Notes: generated from the sequence alone by a model not told the origin. 64,000 nucleotides of DNA from Gp1-AA122 sp036378535 (GCA_036378535.1 DASUWH010000016.1:124001-188000); one strand, 5' to 3'. Positions 17,331-26,280 are shown, counted from the stretch's first letter. Numbers and translations: made by a program.

Positions 17331-18308
17331 CTATCGTGCGGACACCTTCGCCTGCGCCAGCGGTTCTTTTTCCGTGCGCCGCATGAGCGTGTACGTGACC
17401 ACCCGCTCGATGCGTTCGCCAACCTTCATCGTCCGGAGCGGCCCGAAAGGCTCGAGTTCCACATACTTCAACGGATCGGCGGAAGCGTAGACCGTCGCGT
17501 TCGTGTTCTGATCCGCATACTCGGCCCCGGGCACACGGGCCGAGTCAATGCGCAGAACATACTGCTCATCCATCCACAGAAGTGTATTGGCATCGGAGCC
17601 AATTTGCGCCTCGGCGCCGCCGCGCAGGGAAACGAAACGCCCATCCACCTTTAGATCATCTGGCAAACCAAATTGCTGTTGCACATATCCCTTGGGAAAG
17701 CGTGATTTCTCGGGCAGCACCATGAACACGCGCTCCGGATCGCGCAGTTGGGTGATCACGCCAATCCCTACCTTGATGGGATCACCAGAAACTTTCTCGT
17801 AACTGGTGGTGATGGTCATAACCGCCCGCCGGCGCTCGAGTTCAATGCGCCTGCGAAATCGTATTCCGTAAGCTGAATCGATCGGGGATGTGAGTTCTAC
17901 CGAATTGCCGAGAACTCTGCCTTCCAGCGGCACAGAATCGAAGGTCGCAGGCGGCGGCCAGCCGCGCCCAATTAGCTTTGCCCAACCATCCTGAGGAGCA
18001 GGCCAGGTTTTGTCACCCCCGAAATTGCTCCACTCCGCCGACTTGGGATCGGGGCTCTTGCCCGTCATGGCGGGATTCTCCCAAAAAATGCCGGGCTCAC
18101 CCACGAAGTGAAACTGCATGACGCGGCCGATCGCCGGAACCACGATGATCTCCGCGCTGCCATTACTAATGACGAATGATCCTGGCCAGCCGTGATAGGT
18201 GGCGCGGGAGATAATGATCGAATTTTCGCTCTTGGAGCCGACGAGGCTCAGGGAAGGCGTGATCAGAGCCGTGAAGATGAGCAGAACCGCGCGGTCCAGA
18301 AAGCGCAT
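17331..18308 (-). CDS. Secreted galactose-mutarotase-like protein (DUF4380-type)
   Basis: This 325-residue protein has an N-terminal hydrophobic signal (about 1-24). The body is an all-beta sandwich typical of mutarotase-like/DUF4380 proteins: SNGSAEIIVVPAIGRVMQF, a central WENPAMTGK, and GDKTWPAPQDGW with conserved Trp residues. It probably binds a carbohydrate in the periplasm; catalytic activity is unproven. The gene appears leaderless: TATAAT at 18322-18317 ends eight bases before the ATG. An intrinsic terminator at 18361-18383 separates it from the RNA candidate upstream on the same strand. Confidence 0.75.
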   Translation of the reverse strand: MRFLDRAVLLIFTALITPSLSLVGSKSENSIIISRATYHGWPGSFVISNGSAEIIVVPAIGRVMQFHFVGEPGIFWENPAMTGKSPDPKSAEWSNFGGDKTWPAPQDGWAKLIGRGWPPPATFDSVPLEGRVLGNSVELTSPIDSAYGIRFRRRIELERRRAVMTITTSYEKVSGDPIKVGIGVITQLRDPERVFMVLPEKSRFPKGYVQQQFGLPDDLKVDGRFVSLRGGAEAQIGSDANTLLWMDEQYVLRIDSARVPGAEYADQNTNATVYASADPLKYVELEPFGPLRTMKVGERIERVVTYTLMRRTEKEPLAQAKVSAR

Positions 18309-18316
18309 GCGCGCAA

Positions 18317-18322
18317 ATTATA
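18317..18322 (-). promoter_or_regulatory. -10 TATAAT for a leaderless transcript of the mutarotase-like gene
   Basis: The minus strand reads TATAATTTGCGCGCATG, with only eight bases between the -10 box and the ATG at 18308. No Shine-Dalgarno is present and the -35 is weak. Confidence 0.5.
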
Positions 18323-18360
18323 CGTGCGGATACTGGCCACTTTCGCAGAACGGAGGACTG

Positions 18361-18383
18361 AAAAAAGCCCGCGCGAGCAGGCT
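18361..18383 (-). terminator. Intrinsic terminator of the structured RNA candidate
   Basis: On the minus strand AGCCTGC-TCGC-GCGGGCT forms a seven-pair stem (one G-T wobble) with a four-base loop, followed by six T residues. Nothing protein-coding lies upstream on this strand for about 2.5 kb, so it must end a non-coding transcript or an attenuated leader. Confidence 0.75.
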
Positions 18384-18745
18384 ATTCTGGGGGAAGGCAA
18401 CACACCGGGATCAGACGAGCGGCATAAATTAAGAGTCCCGAGGTGATGTTGAGCCGATTCCTCTCAGCCAGTAGCTCGCTTTAGACCCTCGCCGACCTCT
18501 CAAACCAACGCTTCCTTGCGGTCACGCTAGTGCGATCTGACGCTCGGGCTCCGGGCTTACCGCCAACTGGATAAACTTGCCCAACGCCTCGGGACTCTAT
18601 CTTGCCTTCGACGGTTTTTCCTGTTCTCCTCGACCAGCGCTTTGCTATAGACCCTTGCTGACCCTTCCTCCTCACCTCGCGGCTTGGAGGCTGATCTCGC
18701 TCGAGCCCCGGACGCTACACCAACCGGGAAAACTTCAGAAAATGT
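18361..18745 (-). ncRNA. Candidate structured RNA with two related modules and a terminator
   Basis: On the minus strand two related modules lie in tandem: about 18735-18618 and 18576-18450. Both begin AAGTTT, share GTTGG then a CCGG-rich arm and CGAGC, and share GGTC(A/G)GC(A/G)AGGGTCTA followed by AGC and CTGG. The second is enclosed by a perfect 12-bp inverted repeat (18587-18598 with 18432-18443, agagtcccgagg). The first is enclosed by TTTTCC/GGAAAA, and internally pairs CCCGG with CCGGG. The terminator at 18361-18383 follows. Small frames on this strand (18481-18675, 18557-18748) look non-coding. No known RNA family is recognised. The promoter is not certain. Confidence 0.4.
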
Positions 18746-19022
18746 CAAAGAACGATTGTCTTTTTACTCCTTCTATTTTAAGAGTCAACAGAATTTGCCT
18801 GACTTTATCTCCTTTGAAATCAACATGGTGCAGCTCGTCCACAAGGAGGTGAACAAATTCTTGTGCAGCCGCGGTTGGCATCTTCGATGACAACCTTGTC
18901 ACTGTGCGAAATTCCAGTGCTTCTCACGGCTTGGGAGGGAAACCGTGCAGTGCCAGTCGAGGTTTTCGTCTGTGCAAAATGAGGAGAAATGCAACAGTGA
19001 CGAGGGTTAGAACATTTGCGGG

Positions 19023-19249
19023 TGTCATCCTGAGCGAAGTGGCGGATGCGCGACGCGCAGCCGCTGCGTAGTAGAAGAGACCCCGGCGGCGCCGGTCGTG
19101 GCGGGAATGTTTCGAGGCATTCTCACCAGTATCTGAGAGAAAAGACAGATTCCTGGAAGCGGACCGGTGAGAATTCCCTAAAAGGCCTCAGGAAATTGAA
19201 GTGCGCCGTGGGTCTTTCGACTCGGGCTTTCGCCCTCGCTCAGGATGAC
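19023..19249. repeat. TGTCATCCTGAG inverted-repeat element (227 bp)
   Basis: The ends TGTCATCCTGAG (19023-19034) and CTCAGGATGAC (19239-19249) are inverted, as in the 534-777 and 28413-28616 elements. An internal palindrome gatgcgcgacgcgcagccgctgcg follows the left end. The remainder of 18746-19341 shows no gene. Confidence 0.75.
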
Positions 19250-19341
19250 GGCTGCAATTGGGTAGATCTTCTGTTTGTGACCTCCGCCCTTACCCTCACC
19301 GCCTCCATCATTTACACTTACCCGTTCTTTTCGGAGGCCGC

Positions 19342-21693
19342 ATGCGCCGTGTCATTGTTTCTGCCTGCCTTCTTGCCTGCGCTGTTTTTCTGAACATCTC
19401 AGCAGTCGCCCAAGCCAAGCATCCCTTCACCTTCGAAGACATGATGTCGCTGAAGCGCGTCGGCGAGCCCGAGCCGTCGCCCGACGGCAAGTGGGTTCTG
19501 TTCAGCGCTATGGAGGTCGATCTCAGCGCCAACACGCGCACGCCACATGTGTGGGTCGTACCGCTCGAAACGAAAACCGAGACGCAAGGTCCCTCCACTT
19601 CGCAGGGCTCGCCTTCGGCGAGTCCCGCTTCGGTCGGGATGACAGAGCGGAAGATCATCAAGGATCAGGATGCCGATCGCCCGCGCTGGGCGCCCGATGG
19701 CAAACGCTTCCTGTTTCTGTCGAAGAAAGAGGACGGCTCGCAGGTCTGGATCGCCGACTTCGACGCCGCCACCGGTACCGTGACCGGCACGCACAAGTTG
19801 ACCTCGATCGCGACGGAAGCCGATGGGCCGATCTGGTCGCCGGATGGCAAGAATATCGCCTTCACCTCCGACGTCTATCCCGAATGCGACCGCGCGCCCG
19901 AGCAGGAGCAGGATTGCAATGCGAAGAAACTCGCCGAAGCCGAGAAGTCCCCGGTCAAAGCGCTGATCTTCACCCGCCTGCTCTATCGCCACTGGAACGC
20001 CTACAAGGAAGGCAAGCGCACGCACATCTTTGTCGTTGCTGCCGACGCCTGCACGACACACGTAGGGGCGGACGCCACGTCCGCCCGGGCCGGCGAAGCC
20101 GGGCTAAAAGGTGGTGGCACTGCCGAGACTAGTCGAGCTTCGCTCGACCGGGCAGGTGAGGGCACCTGCCCCTACGCAATTCCTCGCGATCTGACGCCCG
20201 GCGATTACGATTCGCCCGTTTTCAGCCTCGGCGGGCAGGACAACTATACTTTCTCTCCCGACGGGCAGGAGCTTTGCTACACCTCGAATCACGACAAGGT
20301 CGAGGCGATCTCGACAAATAACGATTTGTGGATTGTTCCGGTGAACGTAGGGACGGCCCCTTCGGCCGTCCAGCCGAAGAACATCACCGCCGACAATCCC
20401 GCGAGCGATTCCACGCCGCTCTATTCACCGGACGGCAAATATATCGCCTACCGCGCCCAGCAGCGGCCGGGCTATGAGAGCGACCGGTTCCGGCTGATGC
20501 TGTATGACCGGAAGACGGGTAAGAAAAGCAATTTGACTGACGATTTTGACCGCTGGGTAGGCACCTTTACGTGGGCACCCGACTCTTCTGAGATTTTCTT
20601 AGTGGCGGAAAACAAAGGACAATCACCGATCTATTCAATAAGTTTCCGAGAAAAATCGGGCCGCATCTCCGCCCTCATTGCGCCACAACTCGTGCTTGGC
20701 TTCAACGACGACTTGACGATCACAAAAGATGGTACCCAATTATTCTTCACAAAGATGTCGCTTCAAGCACCCATCGAAATACATAAAGCAAACCCGAGAA
20801 GTATTGCAAGTAAGTGCGTCCAGACAGTGGTTGAAGGCACAAACGAGTGTGCCGCTGCCAAAGAAGAACCGGTGACGTATCTGAATGACGCGATCCTCTC
20901 CCAAGTCTCTATGTCCCCCCTCGAGCCCTTCTGGTTCACCGGTGCCCACAACGACAAAGTCGAAGGCTTCCTGATCAAGCCGCCCAACTTCGACGCCAAC
21001 AAGAAATATCCCGTGAAATTCCTCATCCACGGCGGGCCGCAGGGGGCGTGGGGAGACGACTGGTCCTATCGCTGGAATCCGGAACTGTTCGCGGCCAATG
21101 GCTATGTGGTCGTGATGATCAACTTCCACGGGTCGACCGGCTATGGGCAGAAGTTCATTGACGCGATCAACGGCGACTGGGGTGGCGCGCCGTTTGAAGA
21201 CCTGATGAAGGGGCTCGACTATGCGGAGCAGCATTATCCGTTCATCGACAAAGACCGCGAGTGCGCGCTGGGCGCCAGCTACGGCGGCTACATGGCGAAC
21301 TGGGTGCTCGGGCATACCAACCGGTTCAAGTGCATCGTTACGCACGACGGCATGTTCAACTCGGAATCCGCCTGGGGCACGACTGAGGAATTGTGGTTTA
21401 ACGAGTGGGAATTCAAAGGCACGCCGTACACGAATCGCGAAATGTACCGCAAGTGGTCGCCGCACCTGGCGGCGACGAATTTCAAGACGCCGACTCTTGT
21501 GGTTCACGGCCAGCGCGATTACCGGCTCGATGTCTCTGAAGGCTTCCAGCTCTTCACCACTCTGCAGCGCCAGGGCGTTCCGTCAAAAATGTTGTACTTC
21601 CCCGACGAAGGCCACTGGGTACTGAAGCCGCAGAACAGCCGCTTGTGGTATCAGACGGTGAATGACTGGGTGGATCACTGGACAACGAAATAA
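19342..21693 (+). CDS. Secreted S9-family prolyl-oligopeptidase-like serine peptidase
   Basis: ATG 19342 follows GGAGG and starts a clear signal peptide (about 1-25, ending VAQA), giving 783 residues. A PD40-type beta-propeller (about 30-500) precedes the alpha/beta-hydrolase domain. The triad is visible: Ser646 in GASYGGYMANW, Asp726 in HGQRDYRLD and His758 in DEGHW. It would cleave short peptides in the periplasm or outside (dipeptidyl or acylaminoacyl peptidase type). Odd feature: three intergenic-type palindromic repeats lie in frame in the propeller (about residues 82-101, 241-278 and 337-343), adding roughly 65 low-complexity residues without a stop. These are probably exposed loops. 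Confidence 0.9.
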   Translation: MRRVIVSACLLACAVFLNISAVAQAKHPFTFEDMMSLKRVGEPEPSPDGKWVLFSAMEVDLSANTRTPHVWVVPLETKTETQGPSTSQGSPSASPASVGMTERKIIKDQDADRPRWAPDGKRFLFLSKKEDGSQVWIADFDAATGTVTGTHKLTSIATEADGPIWSPDGKNIAFTSDVYPECDRAPEQEQDCNAKKLAEAEKSPVKALIFTRLLYRHWNAYKEGKRTHIFVVAADACTTHVGADATSARAGEAGLKGGGTAETSRASLDRAGEGTCPYAIPRDLTPGDYDSPVFSLGGQDNYTFSPDGQELCYTSNHDKVEAISTNNDLWIVPVNVGTAPSAVQPKNITADNPASDSTPLYSPDGKYIAYRAQQRPGYESDRFRLMLYDRKTGKKSNLTDDFDRWVGTFTWAPDSSEIFLVAENKGQSPIYSISFREKSGRISALIAPQLVLGFNDDLTITKDGTQLFFTKMSLQAPIEIHKANPRSIASKCVQTVVEGTNECAAAKEEPVTYLNDAILSQVSMSPLEPFWFTGAHNDKVEGFLIKPPNFDANKKYPVKFLIHGGPQGAWGDDWSYRWNPELFAANGYVVVMINFHGSTGYGQKFIDAINGDWGGAPFEDLMKGLDYAEQHYPFIDKDRECALGASYGGYMANWVLGHTNRFKCIVTHDGMFNSESAWGTTEELWFNEWEFKGTPYTNREMYRKWSPHLAATNFKTPTLVVHGQRDYRLDVSEGFQLFTTLQRQGVPSKMLYFPDEGHWVLKPQNSRLWYQTVNDWVDHWTTK
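19586..19645. repeat. In-frame TGTCATCC-type repeat inside the S9 peptidase gene
   Basis: The phrase aaggtccctccacttcgcag, an internal ctcgccttcggcgag palindrome and the ending cgggatgacag are the same parts, in the same order, as intergenic copies at 7573-7632 and 61529-61560 (reverse orientation). Here they encode GPSTSQGSPSASPASVGMT. Confidence 0.75.
20062..20175. repeat. In-frame GTAGGGGC...GCCCCTAC element inside the S9 peptidase gene
   Basis: The inverted ends GTAGGGGC (20062-20069) and GCCCCTAC (20168-20175) bound exactly 114 bp, or 38 codons. Nested palindromes ggcggacgccacgtccgcc, agcttcgct and gcaggtgagggcacctgc fill the interior. The phase is kept, so the host gene stays open. Confidence 0.75.
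20351..20371. repeat. In-frame short hairpin repeat inside the S9 peptidase gene
   Basis: GGACGGCC-CCTTC-GGCCGTCC is a perfect eight-pair hairpin preceded by gtag, a reduced version of the GTAGGGGC element at 20062. It encodes GTAPSAVQ. Confidence 0.65.
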
Positions 21694-21714
21694 GACCCTA
21701 AGTTCTCAGGGGTG

Positions 21715-21745
21715 CCCCACCCTTCCGCGTCAGCGGAGGGTGGGG
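21715..21745. terminator. Bidirectional hairpin between the S9 peptidase and outer-membrane protein genes
   Basis: CCCCACCCTTCCGC (21715-21728) and GCGGAGGGTGGGG (21733-21745) pair around GTCA, with one bulged T. It lies between convergent genes. The T-run is poor (actttcgtt), so it may be a repeat serving as terminator. Confidence 0.5.
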
Positions 21746-21768
21746 ACTTTCGTTAGCTGATATTTGAA

Positions 21769-22380
21769 TTATGGGATGAACGACCTTCCGCCGAACGAGT
21801 ATCCGATCGAAATGCCGTAGCGCACGGCGTGGCCGGAACTAAATTCCTGGTTATTGTTGATCAGGTAAAGGCGCGCTTCCGGCCGGATGAAGAAATTTCC
21901 AATCGGATACAAACGGATTCCGCCACCGAAATCGCCCATGAAGTGATTGCTGCTGACGTAGTTGGTGCATCCGCCGAAATAGCTACAGTTGGTCTGGCCG
22001 GTGTAGAAACGGGCGCTCATCGCGCCGATGCCGGCCATAACTTCCGCGCCCAGAAACTTGTTAAATCGCGGCGCGTAGATAGCGTTGAAATCCCAGAACA
22101 GGGGACGGTAGGGCAGCACTCCGCCGTAATTTGTGCGACTCGTTCTCCAAGAAACTTCGCCCTGCACGCCCATGCTTTTATGGATCAGCGCGTCGCCGCC
22201 GATCGTAAGGAAATTACCGCCGCTCAGGGTCTGCTTGAATTGCGTGAACACATTGGAAATATTGCTGGACGGTGCCGAAACTGTCCCGGCGCCGATAGCA
22301 ATGTCCACTTGCTGGCTGTAAGCAGTCGCCGTGATGAGAAAGAGCACACAAACGCCCAAAACAACGCTCAGTCGTTTCAA
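21769..22380 (-). CDS. Outer-membrane beta-barrel protein (porin/opacity-like)
   Basis: This 203-residue protein uses a TTG start behind GGAGGAG. It has a signal peptide (about 1-22, ATAYSQ). The body alternates Gly, aromatic and polar residues, with strands such as FLTIGGDALIHKSMGVQGEVSW, YGGVLPYRPLFWDFNAIYAP and GISIGYSFGG, as in eight-stranded OmpA/Opa-type barrels. Two Cys in TNCSYFGGCTNY could form a loop disulphide. It is probably a small outer-membrane protein of unknown ligand. It lies just downstream of the large secreted protein at 22463-25567 on the same strand. Confidence 0.8.
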   Translation of the reverse strand: MKRLSVVLGVCVLFLITATAYSQQVDIAIGAGTVSAPSSNISNVFTQFKQTLSGGNFLTIGGDALIHKSMGVQGEVSWRTSRTNYGGVLPYRPLFWDFNAIYAPRFNKFLGAEVMAGIGAMSARFYTGQTNCSYFGGCTNYVSSNHFMGDFGGGIRLYPIGNFFIRPEARLYLINNNQEFSSGHAVRYGISIGYSFGGRSFIP

Positions 22381-22462
22381 GAGTCTCCTCCATTAAAAGA
22401 AGTTGGATGTGAGTGTCTCGCCGGAGGATGCTCTTAACTTCAACTCCGAAGCACACTTGCGA

Positions 22463-25400
22463 TCAACGACCGGTGTCACCTCGAAGGTCGCGATAGGCGC
22501 TTCCCAGGTGCTCGGTTCGCTTGCGGACCGGCCACTTAGCGCGTACTCCCGGCCAGTTCGTACCCGGGGGCATCCACGCCGATTCAGCTTCGAAATTGTG
22601 TACGGCTGTGATTCCCGCGGTTGCGCTGATTTCAACCTCGATCGGCCCGGCAATTCCCAGGCTGGCCGGCGTCACGCTGGCGAGGCCGGATACGTCCGAA
22701 ATCGCTGTACTCTGCGCCGAGGCGAGGATGACGGGCATTCCCCGCTCTCCCCCGCTCTCGTCGAATACATCATTATCAGGCCGGGTCACGATAGACCAGA
22801 ACGTAACCGTGGCGCCGAGCACCGGATCAGGCGGCGATGCTGAGTCCGTGATCCTTACCACCACTGGCTGAAAGGTTTGTCCGACAGCAACCAACTGTGC
22901 GCTGCCCGACACTGCCTCCATCTGCAAGCTCGAGAGCGCAACCACGTAGACATTCAGAGGATATTTCGCGCAAGGCGTATTGTTCGGCGCAATGCAGGCG
23001 CTGACCTGCACCTGGCCGACAAGATTGCGCAACTGGACGGTCGTAGATGCGTATCCGCTATTGTCGCTTACTGCGCTGGCGGAGCTTAAGCCCGCGCTGC
23101 CGGTCATCACTTGAAAATTCACGGTTTTGCCGCTTACCGGCGACCCGTAGCTGAGTACGCGCGCGGTCAGCACGGTGTCGACACTCGCGCCCTGTGCCCC
23201 ATATCGCGTTGGCCACGCCAGCGCGATATCCAGAGCCGACGATTGCGCGCTGAGTGTGGTCTGAACATATTTCGGAGACGTATAGGAGGCAGGAGCCAGG
23301 ACAGCGTTGATCGTGATCAGACCCGTTGTCGCTGGAATAATCCGGGTGGAAGCTTCTCCATGTTCATCGCTTAAGACCGTGCAATTGGGACCGCCACCAC
23401 AAGCGGACAGAGCAGCCGCCGGGGATGTGTTGAAGTACACACTCGCTCCTGGCACAGGGGTCATGCCGTCCGGCCCGACCACGCGCACCAGCATTGGGTT
23501 GGGCGCTTCCGTCCCCACCGCTACGGACGGATTCGCGCCCGCCAGCAGCACGATTGAATCGTTCGGCCCAGCACCGTAAGTGAGCGCGCCAATCATGCTG
23601 GTAGAGGCTCCGGTAGAATCCGATAGAACGACGTCTTGCACGCCATCGTTCAGTGCGGGTGCTGCGGACACCACGAGATTCGCCGTTCGCGACGCGACAC
23701 TAGCGGAGGTTCCGCCGATCGCGACCGTCGTCCCACCGCCGAAACCATAGCCCTTGATCCCTACAACGGTACCGCCACCAGCGGCTACGCGCGCCGGCGT
23801 TATCGTGTCCGCATAAAAAAGCCGGGCGTGATAGGCAAAATCCGGACGACCGTCTCCTCGTTCGTCGGCTATACCAAGACGGAAATCGCCGGTGATCTGC
23901 AATTGTGCCGCCCACAATCCCTGCAACGCCGAAAGGCCATAGGTGGTCGTATTGAAAGCCGTGGGGGTAGCCACTCCGGGAACCGTACCGGGCGGCGAGG
24001 AAAGTCCCCACATCCCTATCACCGGGCGCCCCTTGTCCTGCGTAGGCGCTCCAGTTTCGTCCAGGGCCGTGACCTGGACTGACAGAGTCCGGTTCACGCG
24101 GCCAGAAAACCAGAAATAGTCGGCATCTCCATATCCGCTGAGAGTTCCTAGCCAATCCCCCGCACCGGGAAGCTTGGCTGGCGCGGTATAGGTTTCCGGC
24201 TCGCGCATATCCCGTTCCTGGCTGGCGCTGCCAAGCATGAGCAGATCTTGCTGCATAGCGCCACCACGATTGACAGTTACCAGCACCGGCTGAGCCGACC
24301 CGGACGGCAACACCTGCCACGGCCCATAAGGCTCCAGCAGTTGCGACCAGGTTAAATCCGCTGCTTCGACCGTCAGTTGGTAGGTGGCGACGTCGCTTCC
24401 ATCTGGAAATTGCAAACCCGCAAAGTCAAAGAAACCTTCCAGCGCGGTGTCATTGGACCCGAATCGATCCCAGCGATTGCCGCCAGGGTCCGTGAATCCG
24501 GTAACAGTATTGCCCGCATTGCCGGAAAAAAGGAACCCGGAGACCGATGCCATCGCATACTGCCGCGTGACTTGGTGACTCACAGGGTCGACCCAGCGCG
24601 CCACCACATTCACCCCTTGCATCGGCTGAATTGGATTGCCGTTCGCGTCGGTAAACCACACGCTGCCGTGAATGCGCCCGGTCGTATCCGCGAACAGGTG
24701 CTTGCCGGGAAAGCCACCGATATTTTGCGCAGTGACGGGATAGAGCCGCGAAATGGCTGCTTGATCGTCCATCGTGAGCTGGGTGGGATTCGGATAGCAG
24801 GAGGAAATCGGCACGCAGTTCACCGGGTCCATCGTGTGCATCAGCGGGAAGCCCGCATAATCCTGCGCCGTGGGCGGCGGATTGCCGCTGAGCACGTTGT
24901 CATTCACCTGCGACCAGCCCAGCCCCAGCACGCGGCCCAGAGTCCGAATCAGCCGGTATTGAAAGTCGGGAACCTGGGCGGAATTCTGTATGCAGTTGCC
25001 GTTGATCACGACCAGCGCATGGGCAAAGTTTCCGGAAGTGGTAAAAGCGTCTGGTCCGCCATAAGTAGTGTTGGAAAAACACATCGCTGCCGAGCCGGCT
25101 CCCACTCCTAACAACGCGTCAGTTACCGCACCGTCGGCGTCGTACACAACGCCAATGGGTTTCGCCGTGGCGGTGGATTGAATATCTGCAGGCATCGTAA
25201 TGTTGCCCTGAGCATCGCGGGTAACATTGGTGCCGTTCACGTCTTCGGCCAGATGGCCAGCTTGATTGACCTGCAGCGCCGCAGTGGTCACGGTATTCCA
25301 CCGTGAGAAAGCATCGGCAACATACGCGTCAGCCATGGGGTTCGACATGATGGAGCTAAGGCTGCCCTGATCGGTGTAATAGGTAGGAAGGCCTTGAGCC

Positions 25401-25567
25401 CACGTAATGGGAACTCCCATAACGCTGGAATTGAAGTACGAGGCTCCCGCAACATACTTCGGGCCACCCGCTAACGAAGCCGGGCAGAGGACGATGACCA
25501 CCAGTGCCCATGCAAGCAACTGCACGATCCCGGTAGGAGCACTGCGAAGAGAAGATGGCGATGTCAT
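22463..25567 (-). CDS. Large secreted protein: dead matrixin-like head, IPT/TIG and Ig-like repeats
   Basis: The ATG at 25567 is behind GAGGAGGA, 1 nt from the stop of the upstream gene, and gives 1034 residues with a signal peptide (ending SLAGG). The N-terminal region (about 30-240) follows the matrixin pattern (PITWAQGLPTYYTDQGSLS; AFSRWNTVTTAALQ). The zinc motif HExxHxxGxxH is replaced by R208-T-L-G-R212-V-L-G-L-G-W218-S, so it is very unlikely to be an active protease. A TIG domain (ITPARVAAGGGTVVGIKGYGF) and at least three Big_1-type Ig-like domains follow. It is probably an adhesin or surface scaffold, co-expressed with 25569-26081. Confidence 0.8.
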   Translation of the reverse strand: MTSPSSLRSAPTGIVQLLAWALVVIVLCPASLAGGPKYVAGASYFNSSVMGVPITWAQGLPTYYTDQGSLSSIMSNPMADAYVADAFSRWNTVTTAALQVNQAGHLAEDVNGTNVTRDAQGNITMPADIQSTATAKPIGVVYDADGAVTDALLGVGAGSAAMCFSNTTYGGPDAFTTSGNFAHALVVINGNCIQNSAQVPDFQYRLIRTLGRVLGLGWSQVNDNVLSGNPPPTAQDYAGFPLMHTMDPVNCVPISSCYPNPTQLTMDDQAAISRLYPVTAQNIGGFPGKHLFADTTGRIHGSVWFTDANGNPIQPMQGVNVVARWVDPVSHQVTRQYAMASVSGFLFSGNAGNTVTGFTDPGGNRWDRFGSNDTALEGFFDFAGLQFPDGSDVATYQLTVEAADLTWSQLLEPYGPWQVLPSGSAQPVLVTVNRGGAMQQDLLMLGSASQERDMREPETYTAPAKLPGAGDWLGTLSGYGDADYFWFSGRVNRTLSVQVTALDETGAPTQDKGRPVIGMWGLSSPPGTVPGVATPTAFNTTTYGLSALQGLWAAQLQITGDFRLGIADERGDGRPDFAYHARLFYADTITPARVAAGGGTVVGIKGYGFGGGTTVAIGGTSASVASRTANLVVSAAPALNDGVQDVVLSDSTGASTSMIGALTYGAGPNDSIVLLAGANPSVAVGTEAPNPMLVRVVGPDGMTPVPGASVYFNTSPAAALSACGGGPNCTVLSDEHGEASTRIIPATTGLITINAVLAPASYTSPKYVQTTLSAQSSALDIALAWPTRYGAQGASVDTVLTARVLSYGSPVSGKTVNFQVMTGSAGLSSASAVSDNSGYASTTVQLRNLVGQVQVSACIAPNNTPCAKYPLNVYVVALSSLQMEAVSGSAQLVAVGQTFQPVVVRITDSASPPDPVLGATVTFWSIVTRPDNDVFDESGGERGMPVILASAQSTAISDVSGLASVTPASLGIAGPIEVEISATAGITAVHNFEAESAWMPPGTNWPGVRAKWPVRKRTEHLGSAYRDLRGDTGR

Positions 25568-25568
25568 A

Positions 25569-26081
25569 TCATTCCTCCTCGTAGTTGCGCACTTCGCGCA
25601 AGAGCTTGACCAGAGGGATGCGATCCCGTCGCTCTTGCTCGAGCGAATCGCGCAACAGTGCGGTTCGTTCCATCCCCAGCAACACTTGTCCGTTGCGATC
25701 GAGCGCAAAGCGTCCGCGCGGTCCAGCGACTGGACTGGTCAGTCCAAGCTTGCTTGTTGGATAGAGAAATAGAAGAAGGCGCTCACCAGTCCGGTAACGC
25801 TCGCCAGCATCCCACAATCCGGCCCATTGGCGAATCGTGAATTGTTTGCCGCTGCGCACGCCACGCAAGCCTTGCTCCACTTGGAAACGAACGCGCACGG
25901 TGGCCACCTGATTCGCGTGCGTCGCCGGGAGGTATTGCACCGACTTGACTCGCCCGAGAAAGATATATCCCGCGGGACGCGTGAGTTGCCGGAGCGTTAC
26001 CTGGTTTCGTTGCTGCGCCGATGCTGTGGGAATGAAGAGTGTGAACAGAACTGCCGCGGTCAAGATAGATTTCTTGCGCAT
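25569..26081 (-). CDS. Secreted protein of unknown function, coupled to the matrixin-like protein
   Basis: This 170-residue protein has a signal peptide (about 1-22, PTASAQQ). The mature part is a single beta-rich domain (YIFLGRVKSVQYL, QVATVRVRFQVEQGLRG, GERLLLFLYP) ending in a charged helix. Its phrases resemble small secreted proteins found in Acidobacteriota next to matrixin-like genes, but no named family is certain. The stop lies one base from the next start and its last codons hold that gene's ribosome site, so the pair is almost surely translationally coupled. The two products may interact outside the cell. Confidence 0.72.
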   Translation of the reverse strand: MRKKSILTAAVLFTLFIPTASAQQRNQVTLRQLTRPAGYIFLGRVKSVQYLPATHANQVATVRVRFQVEQGLRGVRSGKQFTIRQWAGLWDAGERYRTGERLLLFLYPTSKLGLTSPVAGPRGRFALDRNGQVLLGMERTALLRDSLEQERRDRIPLVKLLREVRNYEEE

Positions 26082-26280
26082 AACCCACCACTGGAATGAA
26101 ATGGAGACACTAGTGGATGGAGCTGAAGGAAGGAAACCGACACTATGCTAGGCGCAGGTGCTCCCTGTGGCAGTGCCTGCCGTCACGAACGGGGGTGATA
26201 ACAAAGTTCGCTACACGACAGTATCGAAATGTAACTGATCGCTTGCCCGCGACTGCGGATGTTACCCTAACGCCTTGCCC

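Noticed and set aside
18481..18748. Two small minus-strand reading frames
   Set aside because: They are low-complexity Arg/Ser-rich, share similarity only because the underlying DNA modules repeat, and have no ribosome site; the region is better explained as RNA.
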